DNA of 64,000 nt from Heracleum sosnowskyi. Its lineage: Eukaryota > Streptophyta > Magnoliopsida > Apiales > Apiaceae. Shown here piece after piece: positions 34,522 through 44,410 of this stretch; the first letter of the stretch is position 1; the number at the start of each line of letters is the position of its first letter. The stretch is taken from contig CM061237.1 of NCBI GenBank assembly GCA_030848705.1, positions 77,681,910-77,745,909 of the forward strand. The letters run 5' to 3'. The position numbers and the translations under genes were made by a program. The notes under the pieces were generated by a model. It did no database searches, was not told the origin of the DNA, and saw only the letters and a program-made list of their open reading frames with translations.

Positions 34522-37500
34522 ATGGTACAAGGACCAACCCACCTTGTTCCTGACACAAGCATGCAACCTAAACAGTCTAAACAGTTAACAACCACCTCTA
34601 CTGTCTCTCAAAAGACTTTAGTTGTAAAATCAAAGAAATCAGCTAGAACTGATGTGTCTGGAAGGCAATCAGGTTCAAAGGATTTTTCCTCTACACCACT
34701 CACTAAAAAGAAGATACAAGGGGGTGTACAAGGGGTCCTGGTGAAGAAAGCTGATAAGGTGGTTAGAGATGTTCCTGTGAAAAGGAAGTTAAGGTTGATT
34801 GATGAAAGTGATTCAGAGGATGATTTACCTATATCCTCTGTGATGAATGTGAACAAGGAAGTTGCTGATACTGCTACTAAAGTTGTGGTACCTTCATCAA
34901 AACCACAAAAGAAAAGGAAATTATCAAAGAGCAGGTATCATATTCCTTTGACAGTGCAAATGAAGGATACTGATATTCAGACATCAAATCCTGATGTTAG
35001 TATTCCTGATGCAACAACAAAAGTTGTCTCTATATCAGACTCTCCAGCCTCTCCATCTCAGATTCGAGGACATTCTTGGGAGAAGGTTTCTACAACTGCT
35101 TCCTTGGTTGGTCTTACACCTACATCAAAGAAAAAGAGGAATGCAGAAGAGTTAGTCTATCAGAGACAGAAGAAGCTGAAAGGATCAAGCCCACAAGAAC
35201 CTGAATTTCAGAGTAATTCAGCAGCTACTGTTGATCCTGCCACACAAGAACCACTCAATCAAAGTTTGGGTGAAGGCTTAGCTAGTGGAATGGTCACACA
35301 AGAACCATTTTCTCAAAGGGAGAATGAAGACATCAACATTCCAGCTACACAAGAACCATCTTCTCAAAGTGAAGATGCAGGCAAAGCTACAGCTTCTGTT
35401 GAAAGATTGGTCGAGAACATTGTCAATGAGGGAAGCACACAAGAACCTTTAGCTCAAAGTGTTGAAGCAGCTTCTGAACCTCAAGCTCCACAAGAACCAT
35501 TGGTAGCAAATACTGATGCACGCATATCAAATCCTGACGATGTTCATCCTGACGCTAGTGGTGCTCCTGATCATGAACCTATTTTGATACAGCCACTTCG
35601 TTCAAGACCAATAGATCATCCTATCTCAGAATCTCAGGATAAACTGAAAGGTATTGCAATTCCTGATCCTGATATATCTCATAGTTCTGATGATGATAAT
35701 TCTGATGATGATAGTGATGATGATGATGAGAATAGAAAAGAGAAGGAACAGCTTGCTACAGCACTCAAGATTAGTCTTGGAACTAATTTTGGTTCATCAA
35801 GTACATATATGGCTAGCAATGCTTTCACTGGGAAAGATCAGAGACAAGATTTTTCTACTCCTTCCTTTGATCCTGCAGAGGCATTTCGACAGAATGAATG
35901 GAACAATTCATGGCATCAATCTGATGAATCTATCAGTTTTTCTTCTGCTATTGAACATGCCTATAATGCAGTGAAGTCTATAGAGAATCAAGACTTGAAG
36001 AATCATCTGAAAGCTACATGTGAGATTGATTCTATCAAGGGTTCAACTGAAAAAGTGAGGACTGATATCTTTAATAATTTTACAAAGGTGCCTACTACTT
36101 TACAATTGAGGGTAGTGGACTCCCAAGTGAAATCTGTTGTTTCAGAACAAACCTCAATCAATCAAAGAATTGATTCTCTGGATACTAAGGTAACTGAAAT
36201 TCAAGCCTCTCTTTCCTTAATTTTGCAATTATTGTCAAATCCTGATGTCAAAAAGGGGGAGAAGGTTATTCAGACAAAATGTACACCTGATCTAGTATTA
36301 AGAAATAATGATGATGATACTGGAGATGATGGTGGTGACAAAGTGATACAAGGAGAAACCTCTGATGCTGTTGTTATGAAGACAATCCAAACTTCTCAAA
36401 GTCAAACAACGCAGTCAACTCATGTTTCTGATTCTGGAGTTAAGACAGTAAGAACATTGGTGCAATCTCAGATCCTGACGGAAGATCAAATCCTGACACC
36501 TGGTCATGGACACATTCTTGCTACAATTCCTGAAGGTGATGAAGATGTGATTATTGATAATCCTGAAGATGCATCAAATTTATTCCAGAAGTTTTCTACA
36601 AAAGACGGCAGAATTGTTACTCTATATCACACTGATAAAAGAGTTCAACAATTATATGCAAGAAAAGCACTCTCTACAGCAAGTGAAGAATATCCAGATC
36701 TCTCACATGAAGAATTCTTGAGACTACAAAGAGAGACAATGGAAAGCTATACTGCTCCTGCTAGAGGTAGAGGAAGCAGAGGTAGGAGAGGTGCTAGAAG
36801 AAGTAAAAGAGGTTCTTCAACTCAAACAGTACCTAGACAGACAAGGTCTAGAGGGTTAAGAATTGAAGAAATTTCTGAACCTATTCAAACTCTAGTAGTT
36901 CCTGACAGATCTACTTTTGGTGATGATGGAATTGTTGAAGAAGAACCTGAATTAAGAAGAAAATCAAGTAAATCAACTCTCAGCAATACAAATCAAATTG
37001 AAGATTCTAATCCTGACAATATTCAAGATCCTGACGAATCTGAAATTCTGCAAGAGGTTGATTTGATAATCTTATCTACTGTTGTTGATTGTCACAACAA
37101 AGAAGTAGATGAAGAAGAAGAAGCCAGAAGAAGAGATATTACAAGAAGAACAAATAAAGATTTCAATCTCTATCTACAAAGGCTTAAAGTTTCAAATAAA
37201 AGACAATGGAGAAATTCAAGCAGACAAGAATCTTTACTTGAAAGAAGCTACACTTTTGAAAAGGAAAAAGACAAGAAGTGGAAACATATTAGCACATTAA
37301 GTTGTGATACACCTATCAATTTTCAGTCTGGTGGAATTATTACAAGCGCTTCAAGTGTTGTTGATTTATCTGAGATGGTTAGATCAAAAGCACTCTGGTT
37401 AAAGATGTTTTCAAATCTGAAGCAATTGTCAAGTAATTCAAGAGGAGGTATTGGACACAGAGATGGTGAATATCTGAATATGTCATATGTTGATCCTTAC

Positions 37501-38112
37501 TCCTTGACAGAAATTGGAGGTACTTTAACTTCTGAAAACCTGAACAATTTATTAGCTGTTGATATAGTTATAGATTGTCATGATGGTTTTGAAAAGAAAG
37601 AAAAGCTTCTGTACTTCATGAAAGATGGTAGTGTGAAGATTCTATCTATTCAAGATCTGCTGATGAAAACTACACAGGAACTGAAATATGTTCACTATCT
37701 GTTAAGATGGAAGAACCAAGTGTACAAAGAATGGAGTGATATGATTTTGTCAACTATAAGAAGAAGACTGGATGGAAACAGTAATTTCGATGGTAATTAT
37801 ACTCCCATGTACTTAAATCAAAGAGGTCAGGATGTGGAAATGCAAAGGGGTACTGCTGTTAAAGAAGTAAATTTTGGCATGACTCATCTTTCTCTCAATC
37901 TTGATGGGAAGGAAATTGCTTATCTTTTGCTTGAAGAGCACAGTCTACAGAGAAACTCCATACAGAATCTCAGAGCAGCTATCTACCAGATTAATGAGGA
38001 AGATGAAGAACTCAGAAATCTTAAGGAAAGACTGATTCAAATTCTTGAAGAAAAAGAAGAAAGTTTATTATCCAACTTCTTGAAGATGAATCTGTTCTAT
38101 CACAAAGCTTAA
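34522..38112 (+). CDS. SIRE-type 3' ORF of B1, N-terminally shortened
   Basis: An open 1196-residue frame from the first in-frame ATG at 34522; the frame itself is open from 34474. It aligns with the B2 ORF from residue about 280 onward, so the N-terminal domain shared by B2 and element A is gone. Features in order: a Lys-rich basic region; five or six TQEP/PQEP units (about 230-335; TQEPLNQS, TQEPFSQR, TQEPSSQS, TQEPLAQS, PQEPL); an acidic Asp run (about 390-410); a coiled-coil-like region (about 490-575); an Arg/Gly patch GRGSRGRRGARRSKRG (about 750-770); and a C-terminal globular domain of roughly 320 residues (from RDITRRTNKDFNLY) ending in a coiled coil. I recognise no family for the C-terminal domain. 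No signal peptide or membrane segment is seen. Function unknown. Confidence 0.8.
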   Translation: MVQGPTHLVPDTSMQPKQSKQLTTTSTVSQKTLVVKSKKSARTDVSGRQSGSKDFSSTPLTKKKIQGGVQGVLVKKADKVVRDVPVKRKLRLIDESDSEDDLPISSVMNVNKEVADTATKVVVPSSKPQKKRKLSKSRYHIPLTVQMKDTDIQTSNPDVSIPDATTKVVSISDSPASPSQIRGHSWEKVSTTASLVGLTPTSKKKRNAEELVYQRQKKLKGSSPQEPEFQSNSAATVDPATQEPLNQSLGEGLASGMVTQEPFSQRENEDINIPATQEPSSQSEDAGKATASVERLVENIVNEGSTQEPLAQSVEAASEPQAPQEPLVANTDARISNPDDVHPDASGAPDHEPILIQPLRSRPIDHPISESQDKLKGIAIPDPDISHSSDDDNSDDDSDDDDENRKEKEQLATALKISLGTNFGSSSTYMASNAFTGKDQRQDFSTPSFDPAEAFRQNEWNNSWHQSDESISFSSAIEHAYNAVKSIENQDLKNHLKATCEIDSIKGSTEKVRTDIFNNFTKVPTTLQLRVVDSQVKSVVSEQTSINQRIDSLDTKVTEIQASLSLILQLLSNPDVKKGEKVIQTKCTPDLVLRNNDDDTGDDGGDKVIQGETSDAVVMKTIQTSQSQTTQSTHVSDSGVKTVRTLVQSQILTEDQILTPGHGHILATIPEGDEDVIIDNPEDASNLFQKFSTKDGRIVTLYHTDKRVQQLYARKALSTASEEYPDLSHEEFLRLQRETMESYTAPARGRGSRGRRGARRSKRGSSTQTVPRQTRSRGLRIEEISEPIQTLVVPDRSTFGDDGIVEEEPELRRKSSKSTLSNTNQIEDSNPDNIQDPDESEILQEVDLIILSTVVDCHNKEVDEEEEARRRDITRRTNKDFNLYLQRLKVSNKRQWRNSSRQESLLERSYTFEKEKDKKWKHISTLSCDTPINFQSGGIITSASSVVDLSEMVRSKALWLKMFSNLKQLSSNSRGGIGHRDGEYLNMSYVDPYSLTEIGGTLTSENLNNLLAVDIVIDCHDGFEKKEKLLYFMKDGSVKILSIQDLLMKTTQELKYVHYLLRWKNQVYKEWSDMILSTIRRRLDGNSNFDGNYTPMYLNQRGQDVEMQRGTAVKEVNFGMTHLSLNLDGKEIAYLLLEEHSLQRNSIQNLRAAIYQINEEDEELRNLKERLIQILEEKEESLLSNFLKMNLFYHKA

Positions 38113-38208
38113 ACAGATAAGTTGTTTCTGAAGATACTCGTACATTTTGATACATGTTTTTGACATCATTGAATATTTGGAATCTATACTTTATTTCACA
38201 AAGTATGA

Positions 38209-38221
38209 GATTGGGGGAGAT
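38209..38221 (+). other. Polypurine tract of B1
   Basis: GATTGGGGGAGAT directly precedes the 3' LTR; the same tract is conserved in B2 (inverse at 44982-44994). It primes plus-strand synthesis. Confidence 0.85.
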
Positions 38222-38842
38222 TGTTAGATCAGAATTCAATGATCGTCAGAAGCTAGACTCAACTGATCAGGATTGCTGACGTCATCAGTATTGCATGGTC
38301 ATCAGTATTTGATCAAGCGTCAGTATCTTATTGATCATCAGGATTCCTACTCAGACTATGATCAGGATTGATCATCAGAACTTGAAGCTGATCAGGATTC
38401 CTACTTCGAGTTATATTTGGAGTCTAGATAAACATGGAAGTTTGTTCCTGGTTTGTAGAATGCAGCTATCGATTAAAGATATGTTTCTATCTTTGTTATG
38501 ATTAGGACTTATCTTGTTATTGATAGAGAAGCTGTGTGCACTATATAAACACAGTTTTGGTTTCGATTTATGTACTCATCAGAGAGAGAGAATTATTCAT
38601 TCGAGAGAGAACATAATCGGAGAGAAGCTCTTAAGAACAGAATTTCTTGAGAGAGTTTTTGTAAGCTAGCAGCTCTTAAGAACATCAGAATTTCTTAAGA
38701 GAGTTTGTAACAGTTTTATATCAAAGTTAATAAAGCTGTTATTGTTATTGTTATTGATCTTTCATATTTGTGTTATATAAAGTCGAGAATCTTATACAAT
38801 TGTATTCAACCCCCTTCTACAATTGTTATTTACTGGGCAACA
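38222..38842 (+). repeat. 3' LTR of B1
   Basis: 621 bp. I compared it by eye along its length with the 5' LTR and saw no difference. AATAAA at 38729-38734 may serve polyadenylation. Confidence 0.95.
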
Positions 38843-39206
38843 GATTTCGACCAGGATTGTGGTCGAACATGACTTCAATTTTGGTGCCTGGTCGAATGAT
38901 TTCGACCAGGATTGTGGTCGAACATGACTTCAATTTTAGGCCCTAATCGAACACTTTTCGACCAGGGGTCTAATCGAAGTTTTGTTCCATTTTGGGACCT
39001 GTTCGAACTACTTCGACCAGGATTCTGGTCGAATACTTGGTTAACTTTGGGCTTTTAATGCCTACGTATACATAACTTCATTCGGGCCTAAGGCCCTTAT
39101 TTATTAATCGGGCCTTTAGCTTTTTTAGCAATTGGGCATTTAGTCTTTATTTGGGCCTTTAGCCTTTATTTGGGCCTTTAGCCTTTCGACCAGGTTTTTG
39201 GTCGAA
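38843..39206. repeat. Tat 3' UTR hairpin minisatellite (right block)
   Basis: This continues the array cut by B1: two nearly perfect TTCGACCAGGATTGTGGTCG units, then drifted copies up to 39033, and an isolated pair at 39185-39206 (TTCGACCAGG...TGGTCGAA). The 39060-39180 stretch adds a different short repeat, TTTATTTGGGCCTTTAGCC. Confidence 0.8.
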
Positions 39207-39412
39207 TATGAGAGCTATTTTGGGCTTTTATTCGAACTCATTCGATTTTGATCGAAAATATGGTTCATTCTCGTTATGGGCTTAGTTGGGCCCAGAACTT
39301 TCATTGTTTAAGTTCGTTAATTGGGCCTTTAACCTTTTATGGGCCGTATCGGCTAATGTCGGTTGCCCTTCCTTCAACCGGCCCATTGACCGGCTATCAT
39401 CCCTATATAAGG
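39046..39412 (+). promoter_or_regulatory. Candidate promoter of the Tat antisense gene
   Basis: CCTATATAAG (39402-39411) is a strong TATA box about 280 bp before the ATG. Upstream there are about ten TGGGCC/TGGGCT or inverse copies (39070-39385), for example TTGGGCCCAG, ATTGGGCCTTTAACC, TATGGGCCG and CCGGCCCATT. They resemble plant site II (TCP-bound) elements, usually clustered near promoters. The hairpin array lies just upstream. Confidence 0.6.
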
Positions 39413-39690
39413 GTGAGTTCTCATTTGTTTCCATTCATTCTTCACATTCAATTTTCTCAAAGTCACTTTGCTAAATTCTCTCCAAAATTTCCTACAATTT
39501 GCTCTGCTAGGGTTCTGTCGCAAGGCGATTTCCGGCGAACTTTTCCGTTGAATTTCACCATTTTTCTGGGTTTTTTGCTTGAAGATTTGAAGATTTCCTT
39601 GAAGATTCTGGGTTTCTTTGAAGATTCTGGGTTTCTTTGAAGATTTCTGGGCAATTTTTCTTGAAGATTTAAAGACTTTCTGGGTTAGAA

Positions 39691-41544
39691 ATGGCTGATC
39701 GAGCTTCCCAACGTCTTCAAAAGATGAACTCCGCTTCAAAAAGAGGTACCCCCATTCCTATTCGTTCAAAATACATGTTTTTGCATGATATGATTAATGA
39801 ACGTGGGGATGAATACCCGGCAGTATCTGCTCTAGATTCGTATGATTGTAGCAATAGATTCCATGAAGTAGATATGATAAAAGATTACAATAAGATGTAT
39901 AGGGTAAAAGCCCCCTTAAAGCCTGTTCCCGCCGGCCCCGGTGACCGTTCATATCACTGGCGGTCAAATGCTTTGTGTATTTATAGGGATGCCATAGTTG
40001 CTGGCCTTAGGTTCCCTTTTCATGAGTTTATCCCTAGGCTCTTGGCAGATGTCCAAATCAACCCTTGTCAATTACCTCCAAATGCCTGGAGGATAATTAA
40101 TTGTTTCATGGTTTTATGCCTCCGTAAAAACTTTCCTTTGTCTGTTCCTTTGTTTAGGAAGATTTTTCAGTTTAAAAATAGCTCAGCCAACAACTTGGGT
40201 TGGGTATATATAAGCCATAGGGTAGGCTTCCCTTTCATCTTTCACCCTAAGTCAATCCCAGATAATAACCCAAAATGGAAAAATGAGTTCATGTATCTTG
40301 TATGGGAAGGAGGGGACTGGGGAACCCTCTTTCGTAAGTCTTTTGGGAGAGTTTCTGATGGTAGTCCCAGTAAAATTGTCTTGAATGAGGAGGAACTTCA
40401 TGCCTACTCAGAGCTCATTAAGGATAATGGGACTACCGTGGCTTGGGAGCTACTGGATGAGTTTGTCCTCAAATCTGTTGGGCTCTCCACTGTTCATGAT
40501 AAGGGTATTTTTGCTTATCCCTTTTCATTATGTCTATTTTTCTTTCCTTATGATTTTCTGCTAACCATTTTCTGGCTTTTCTTGCAGCTGCGGCCTTTAT
40601 CAACAAGAGCAATGAGCCCAAGGATGTAGAGACATCCAGGATGAAAAGGGCTAGGATTGGAGATGATCCAAGGGGGAAGGCCGGTGTTCCCAGCTTCTTG
40701 ATCCCTTCTGTGGACGAGGTGGACATTCCTGTGTCTGCCAAGTCCTCAGTGTGGCACCCCAACTGGGGTATTAGGAAGAAGGACACCATTAATGGGGTGT
40801 CCAAACATGTTGTGGACTGGTCGTACCACTCTCTTACCCCTTGTGATTACAAGGATTTCATCGCAGATTCCACCATCGAGGGTGTTGAGCACTTAGGAGC
40901 TCAAGCTATTGCTGCGGTAACTTTCTTTACCTTAGCTATTCTTTTTCTTTGAAGTTTCTGCTTTTGCTTTTCTAACTTTTATTCTTTGGCAGACCAATGC
41001 CAACTTCCAGGGGGCATTGTTTCAATCCAAGGCTTGGCGTACCTCCTCTGAGGCCAACAGGGTCAAGCTGGAGAGGTCCGAGGAGGAGGTGAAGTCTCTT
41101 AAGGAGACTCTTGCCAGGAGGGAGAAGGAGCTTGCTGACGCTCATGCTGATATTGTTGAGCTAAGGAAAGGCAAGGATGATTGCATCGATGAGTACCTTG
41201 ACTCTCAGGAGTACAAGGACTTGATCGAGAAGCATGACGAGATCCTTTTCCCAGTCCAGCATACTTCAGGATGGGAGGATGTTGTTCAGGCTATCTTGGC
41301 CAAGCATCCTGGAGTTTTTGATGCTGCTGACTTTCCTGCTCCTCACCCTCCTACTCCCTTGGAGCGTATCTTGGCTGGAGTAGATGACATGGAGGAGGAT
41401 GATGCCAGGATTTTAGACCCAGGACATTCATCACCCCTTGGTGACACTTCTGCTGATGACCATGATGCTGATGAGCATTCTTCTGGCTCTAGCTCAGGGG
41501 AGGAGACAGATGCGGGAGACAAGGATGGTGAAGCGCAGCCGTAG
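39691..41544 (+). CDS. Antisense gene of the Tat element (plant transposon-type ORF, 3 exons)
   Basis: The gene lies on the strand opposite to pol and converges on it. Proposed exons are 39691-40504, 40588-40916 and 40993-41544. Both introns (83 and 76 bp) are T-rich with GT...CAG ends (GGTATTTTTGC...CTTGCAG and GTAACTTTC...TGGCAG) and the phases join, giving 564 residues. Exon 1 has the 'putative gypsy type transposon' signature (Pfam Transposase_28-like): FPFHEFIPRLLADV, LPPNAWRIINCFMVLCL, and WGTLFRKSFG. Exon 3 begins with a coiled coil (RSEEEVKSLKETLARREKEL) and ends in an acidic Ser/Asp tail. Its role is unknown; similar antisense ORFs are reported in Tat relatives. The upstream TATA box and short introns suggest its own transcription unit. 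The frame shows no damage, unlike pol. Confidence 0.78.
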
Positions 41545-41878
41545 TTTGTAGTTTACTTATGGCCTTTCATGGCTTTGTATTTTCTTTCTATGTATTTCCA
41601 GCCTTTGGGCTTAACTTAAACTTTTGTAAGTTTAGTTTTATTTATATTTTGTGGCCATTCATGGCTTGTGTTGTTTTCTTGCCTCTTGATTTTGCATGTT
41701 TAGTTAGCATTTTGTACATATCTATCAGTATGTAATGCATTCAAAAGATGATGAATAGGAGTATATAATTCATAACTTTGAAGAATGGGCTCAACCCTTA
41801 CATAGTACTCAAGTTTTAAAAACTTGGGTTGGTTTTATCAAACCTTATTTCTAGTAGTGAATCCACTTAGGAAGCACC
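41545..41878. other. Convergent spacer between antisense gene and Tat pol
   Basis: 335 bp, T-rich on the plus strand, with repeated GCCATTCATGGCTT-like phrases (41560-41670). It probably contains 3' ends for both transcripts. No other frame is supported. Confidence 0.5.
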
Positions 41879-44410
41879 TTAAACATAATAAACTTTCAAG
41901 TTGGAGGCATGCCAAGTTCTTGGCACCTCATGCCCTTCAAGGGTTTCCAGCTTGTACGAGCCTCGACCAAATACGTTCTTGACGCGATATGGTCCTTCCC
42001 TATTTGGGGCCAACTTGCCTTTTTGTCCAACTCCGGAAGCTTCAATCTTTCTGAGAACCAAGTCTCCTTGACGAAGAACCTTTCTTTAACCCTTAGGTTG
42101 TAGTAGAAAGATGCCTTCTTTTGATGTTCAACTATCTTGGCATTTGCCTCATCTCTAACTTCATCAATTAGATCTAGAGACAACCTCAAGCCTTCTTCAT
42201 TCGTTTCTGGTTCATAAGCCTCAACTCTTGGAGAAGTGTGAGTAATCTCCATTGGAACCACTGCCTCTGCCCCATATGCCAACAGGAAGGGGGTAGCTCC
42301 AGTGGTGACTTTACAAGTAGTACGATATGCCCACAGTATGGGAAGCAATTCATCCACCCAGGTGTTTCTGGAGCATTCAACTCTTTTCTTCAGTCCATCT
42401 AGGATAATTCGATTTGCAACCTCAGCTTGCCCATTAGCTTGAGGATGGGCAACAGAAGTGAAGCGCAACTTGATATCATTCTCATCACAATACTTTTTGA
42501 ACTCATCGTTGTTAAACTGAGTTCCATTGTCCATGACCAGGATTCGTGGAATTCCATATCTACATATCACATTTTCCCAGAAGAAATGCATCACTTGCTT
42601 GGTGGTTATCTTGGCTAAGGGTTTAGCCTCAATCCACTTGGTGAAGTAGTCGATTGCTACTATCAAGAATTTTCTTTGAGCACTTGCCATTGAAAATGGC
42701 CCAAGTATATCCATTCCCCACATGGCAAAGGGGATAGGTGAATTAATGGATGTCATCATCTCTGGTGGTTGCCTAACCAATGGTGCATGTTTCTGGCACC
42801 GTTCACACTTCTTCACGTAGCTTTTAGCATCCGAAAGTATGCTCAGCCAATAGAAACCTAGACGGGTGACTTTATGAGCAAGGGCTCTGCCCCCCAAGTG
42901 TTGCCCACAAATTCATTCATGCACTTCCTTTAGGGCCAATTCCGCCTCTTGAGGTCTCAAGCACTTTAAGTATGGAATAACAAAAGAATTCTTGTATAGG
43001 ATTCCCTCAATTAGGGCATACCTTAGTGCTCTGACGTATAGTTTTCGTGCTTCTGAAGTGTCGTTGGGTAGCCACCCAGTTTCCAGATGAGCTTTGATGG
43101 GATCAATCCAACAACTGGTAATACCAATGGGTGCTACCAACTTTCCGTTGATGCTTGGGGTCCTCGGGACTTGGAAGTAGAAACTTCCTGAATAATTTTC
43201 AATTTCGGAAGAAGCAAACTTAGACAAGGCATCAGCCTTCACGTTTTCTTCCCTTGGAATGTGCTCTACATAGCATTCGTCGAACTGAGTCATGATGGCC
43301 TTGACAAGTTTCAAGTACTTGGCCATGACTTCATCTCTGGCCTCAAATTCCCCATTTACTTGGGAAACCACTAGCCTCGAGTCTCCACATACTTTCAGAG
43401 TTTTGACCCTCAAGGCTCCAGCCAGCCCTAAGCCAGCTATCAGAGCTTCATACTCAGCCTCATTGTTTGTCGTTGGGAAGTCAAGTTTTAGTGCATACTC
43501 TACGAGGAATCCATCAGGACTTTGTAGCACTAAACCGGCTCCACTTGATTTTGTTTTTGATGCTCCATCAAAATAGAGCACCCAGCATTCTTTGGAGATT
43601 ATGTCTTCAGCTTCCTTGTCTTCCATTGTTACTTCCTGCCCCCGACTTCTTGGTTGTCAATGGTGCATTCAACCATGAAGTCAGCAAGTGCTTGAGCTTT
43701 TATGGCCGTCCGAGGCTTATATTTGATATCAAATTCTCCCAATTCAATGGCCCATTTGATCAATCTTCCACTAACTTGAGGGCTATGCAAGATGTTTCTT
43801 AGAGGTTGATCAGTCAAGACCTCTATTTTGTGAGCCTGGAAGTACGGGCGTAGCTTTCTTGAGGCCATTATCAAGGCTAAGGCAAACTTCTCAATCGTTA
43901 AGTAGTTTATTTCTGCCCCATGTAGAATCCTGCTCACGTAGTAGATGGGTTTCTGAACCTTTAACTCTTCTTTTACCAAAACAGTTCCTAGGGCAGTGTT
44001 GGATACTGCCAAGTATAGATAAAGAACCTCTCCTGATTTCGTCTTGGCCAATAGTGGTGGCTCAGCCATGTATTTCTTCAGGGCCTCAAAGGCCTCTTGG
44101 TTTTCAGTTGTCCATTCAAAATGTTTCACTTTTTTGAATGCTTTGAAGAAGGGTAAACATTTCTCTCCAGACTTGGAGATGAATCTTCCTAATGCAGCCA
44201 CTCTCCCTGTTAGTTTTTGGACATCCTTGACAGTCTTCGGTGGTTCCATGTCTAGGATTGCTTTGATTTTGTCGGGATTAGCCTCGATTCCTCTCTTGGA
44301 AACCATCAGGCCTAAGAACTTTCCCGAGCCTACACCAAAGGCACACTTAGCTGGATTCAACATCATCTTGTGGTGCCTTAGCACTTCAAATGCCTCTCGG
44401 AGGTGCTTAA
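41879..44410 (-). pseudogene. pol: Pol of the Tat element: RT end, dual RNase H, integrase (broken)
   Basis: Read from 44410 leftwards. The RT thumb (KCAFGVGSGKFLGLMVSKRG, AILDMEPPKTVKDVQKLTGR) leads into a Ty3-type RNase H whose first catalytic Asp is replaced (LYLYLAVSNTALG). A second, archaeal-type RNase H follows with its acidic residues present (YFDGASK, NNEAEYEAL, CGDSRLVV, NVKADALSKFAS). Integrase then has its zinc finger end (CERCQKHAP), GMDILGPF, MDNGTQF and PQANGQAEVANR. The C-terminal part (LVLRKIEASGVGQKGKLAPN) ends at a TAA at 41879. There are three breaks: a frameshift near 43630 between the RNase H domains, a TGA at 42910-42912 before integrase, and a one-base shift near 42061. 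B2 cuts the upstream RT. Confidence 0.88.

Larger units (their letters stand above)
27813..38842 (+). mobile_element. Complete SIRE/Maximus-like copia element B1
   Basis: This 11,030-bp element has 621-bp LTRs that read identical by eye, a perfect 5-bp duplication GATTT (27808-27812 and 38843-38847), a tRNA-Met primer site, a polypurine tract, and open gag, pol and 3' ORF frames. Identical LTRs mean very recent insertion. It sits in the Tat 3' UTR minisatellite. Family B carries a dispersed ATCCTGAY/RTCAGGAT motif in LTR, gag, the pol spacer, the UTR and the 3' ORF. Relative to B2 it lacks the N-terminal domain of the 3' ORF. Confidence 0.95.
26760..44410 (-). mobile_element. Tat/Retand-lineage Ty3/gypsy element (partial, nested)
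   Basis: On the minus strand the order is broken pol (from 44410), spacer, a gene on the opposite strand (39691-41544), a minisatellite-bearing 3' UTR, and a 3' LTR near 26760-27290. Pol carries a degenerate Ty3 RNase H plus a second archaeal-type RNase H, the hallmark of the Tat clade. An antisense ORF between pol and the 3' LTR is known from Tat relatives such as Grande. Element B1 is inserted in the 3' UTR and element B2 in the reverse transcriptase region. Gag, protease and the 5' LTR must lie right of this window. Confidence 0.8.
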
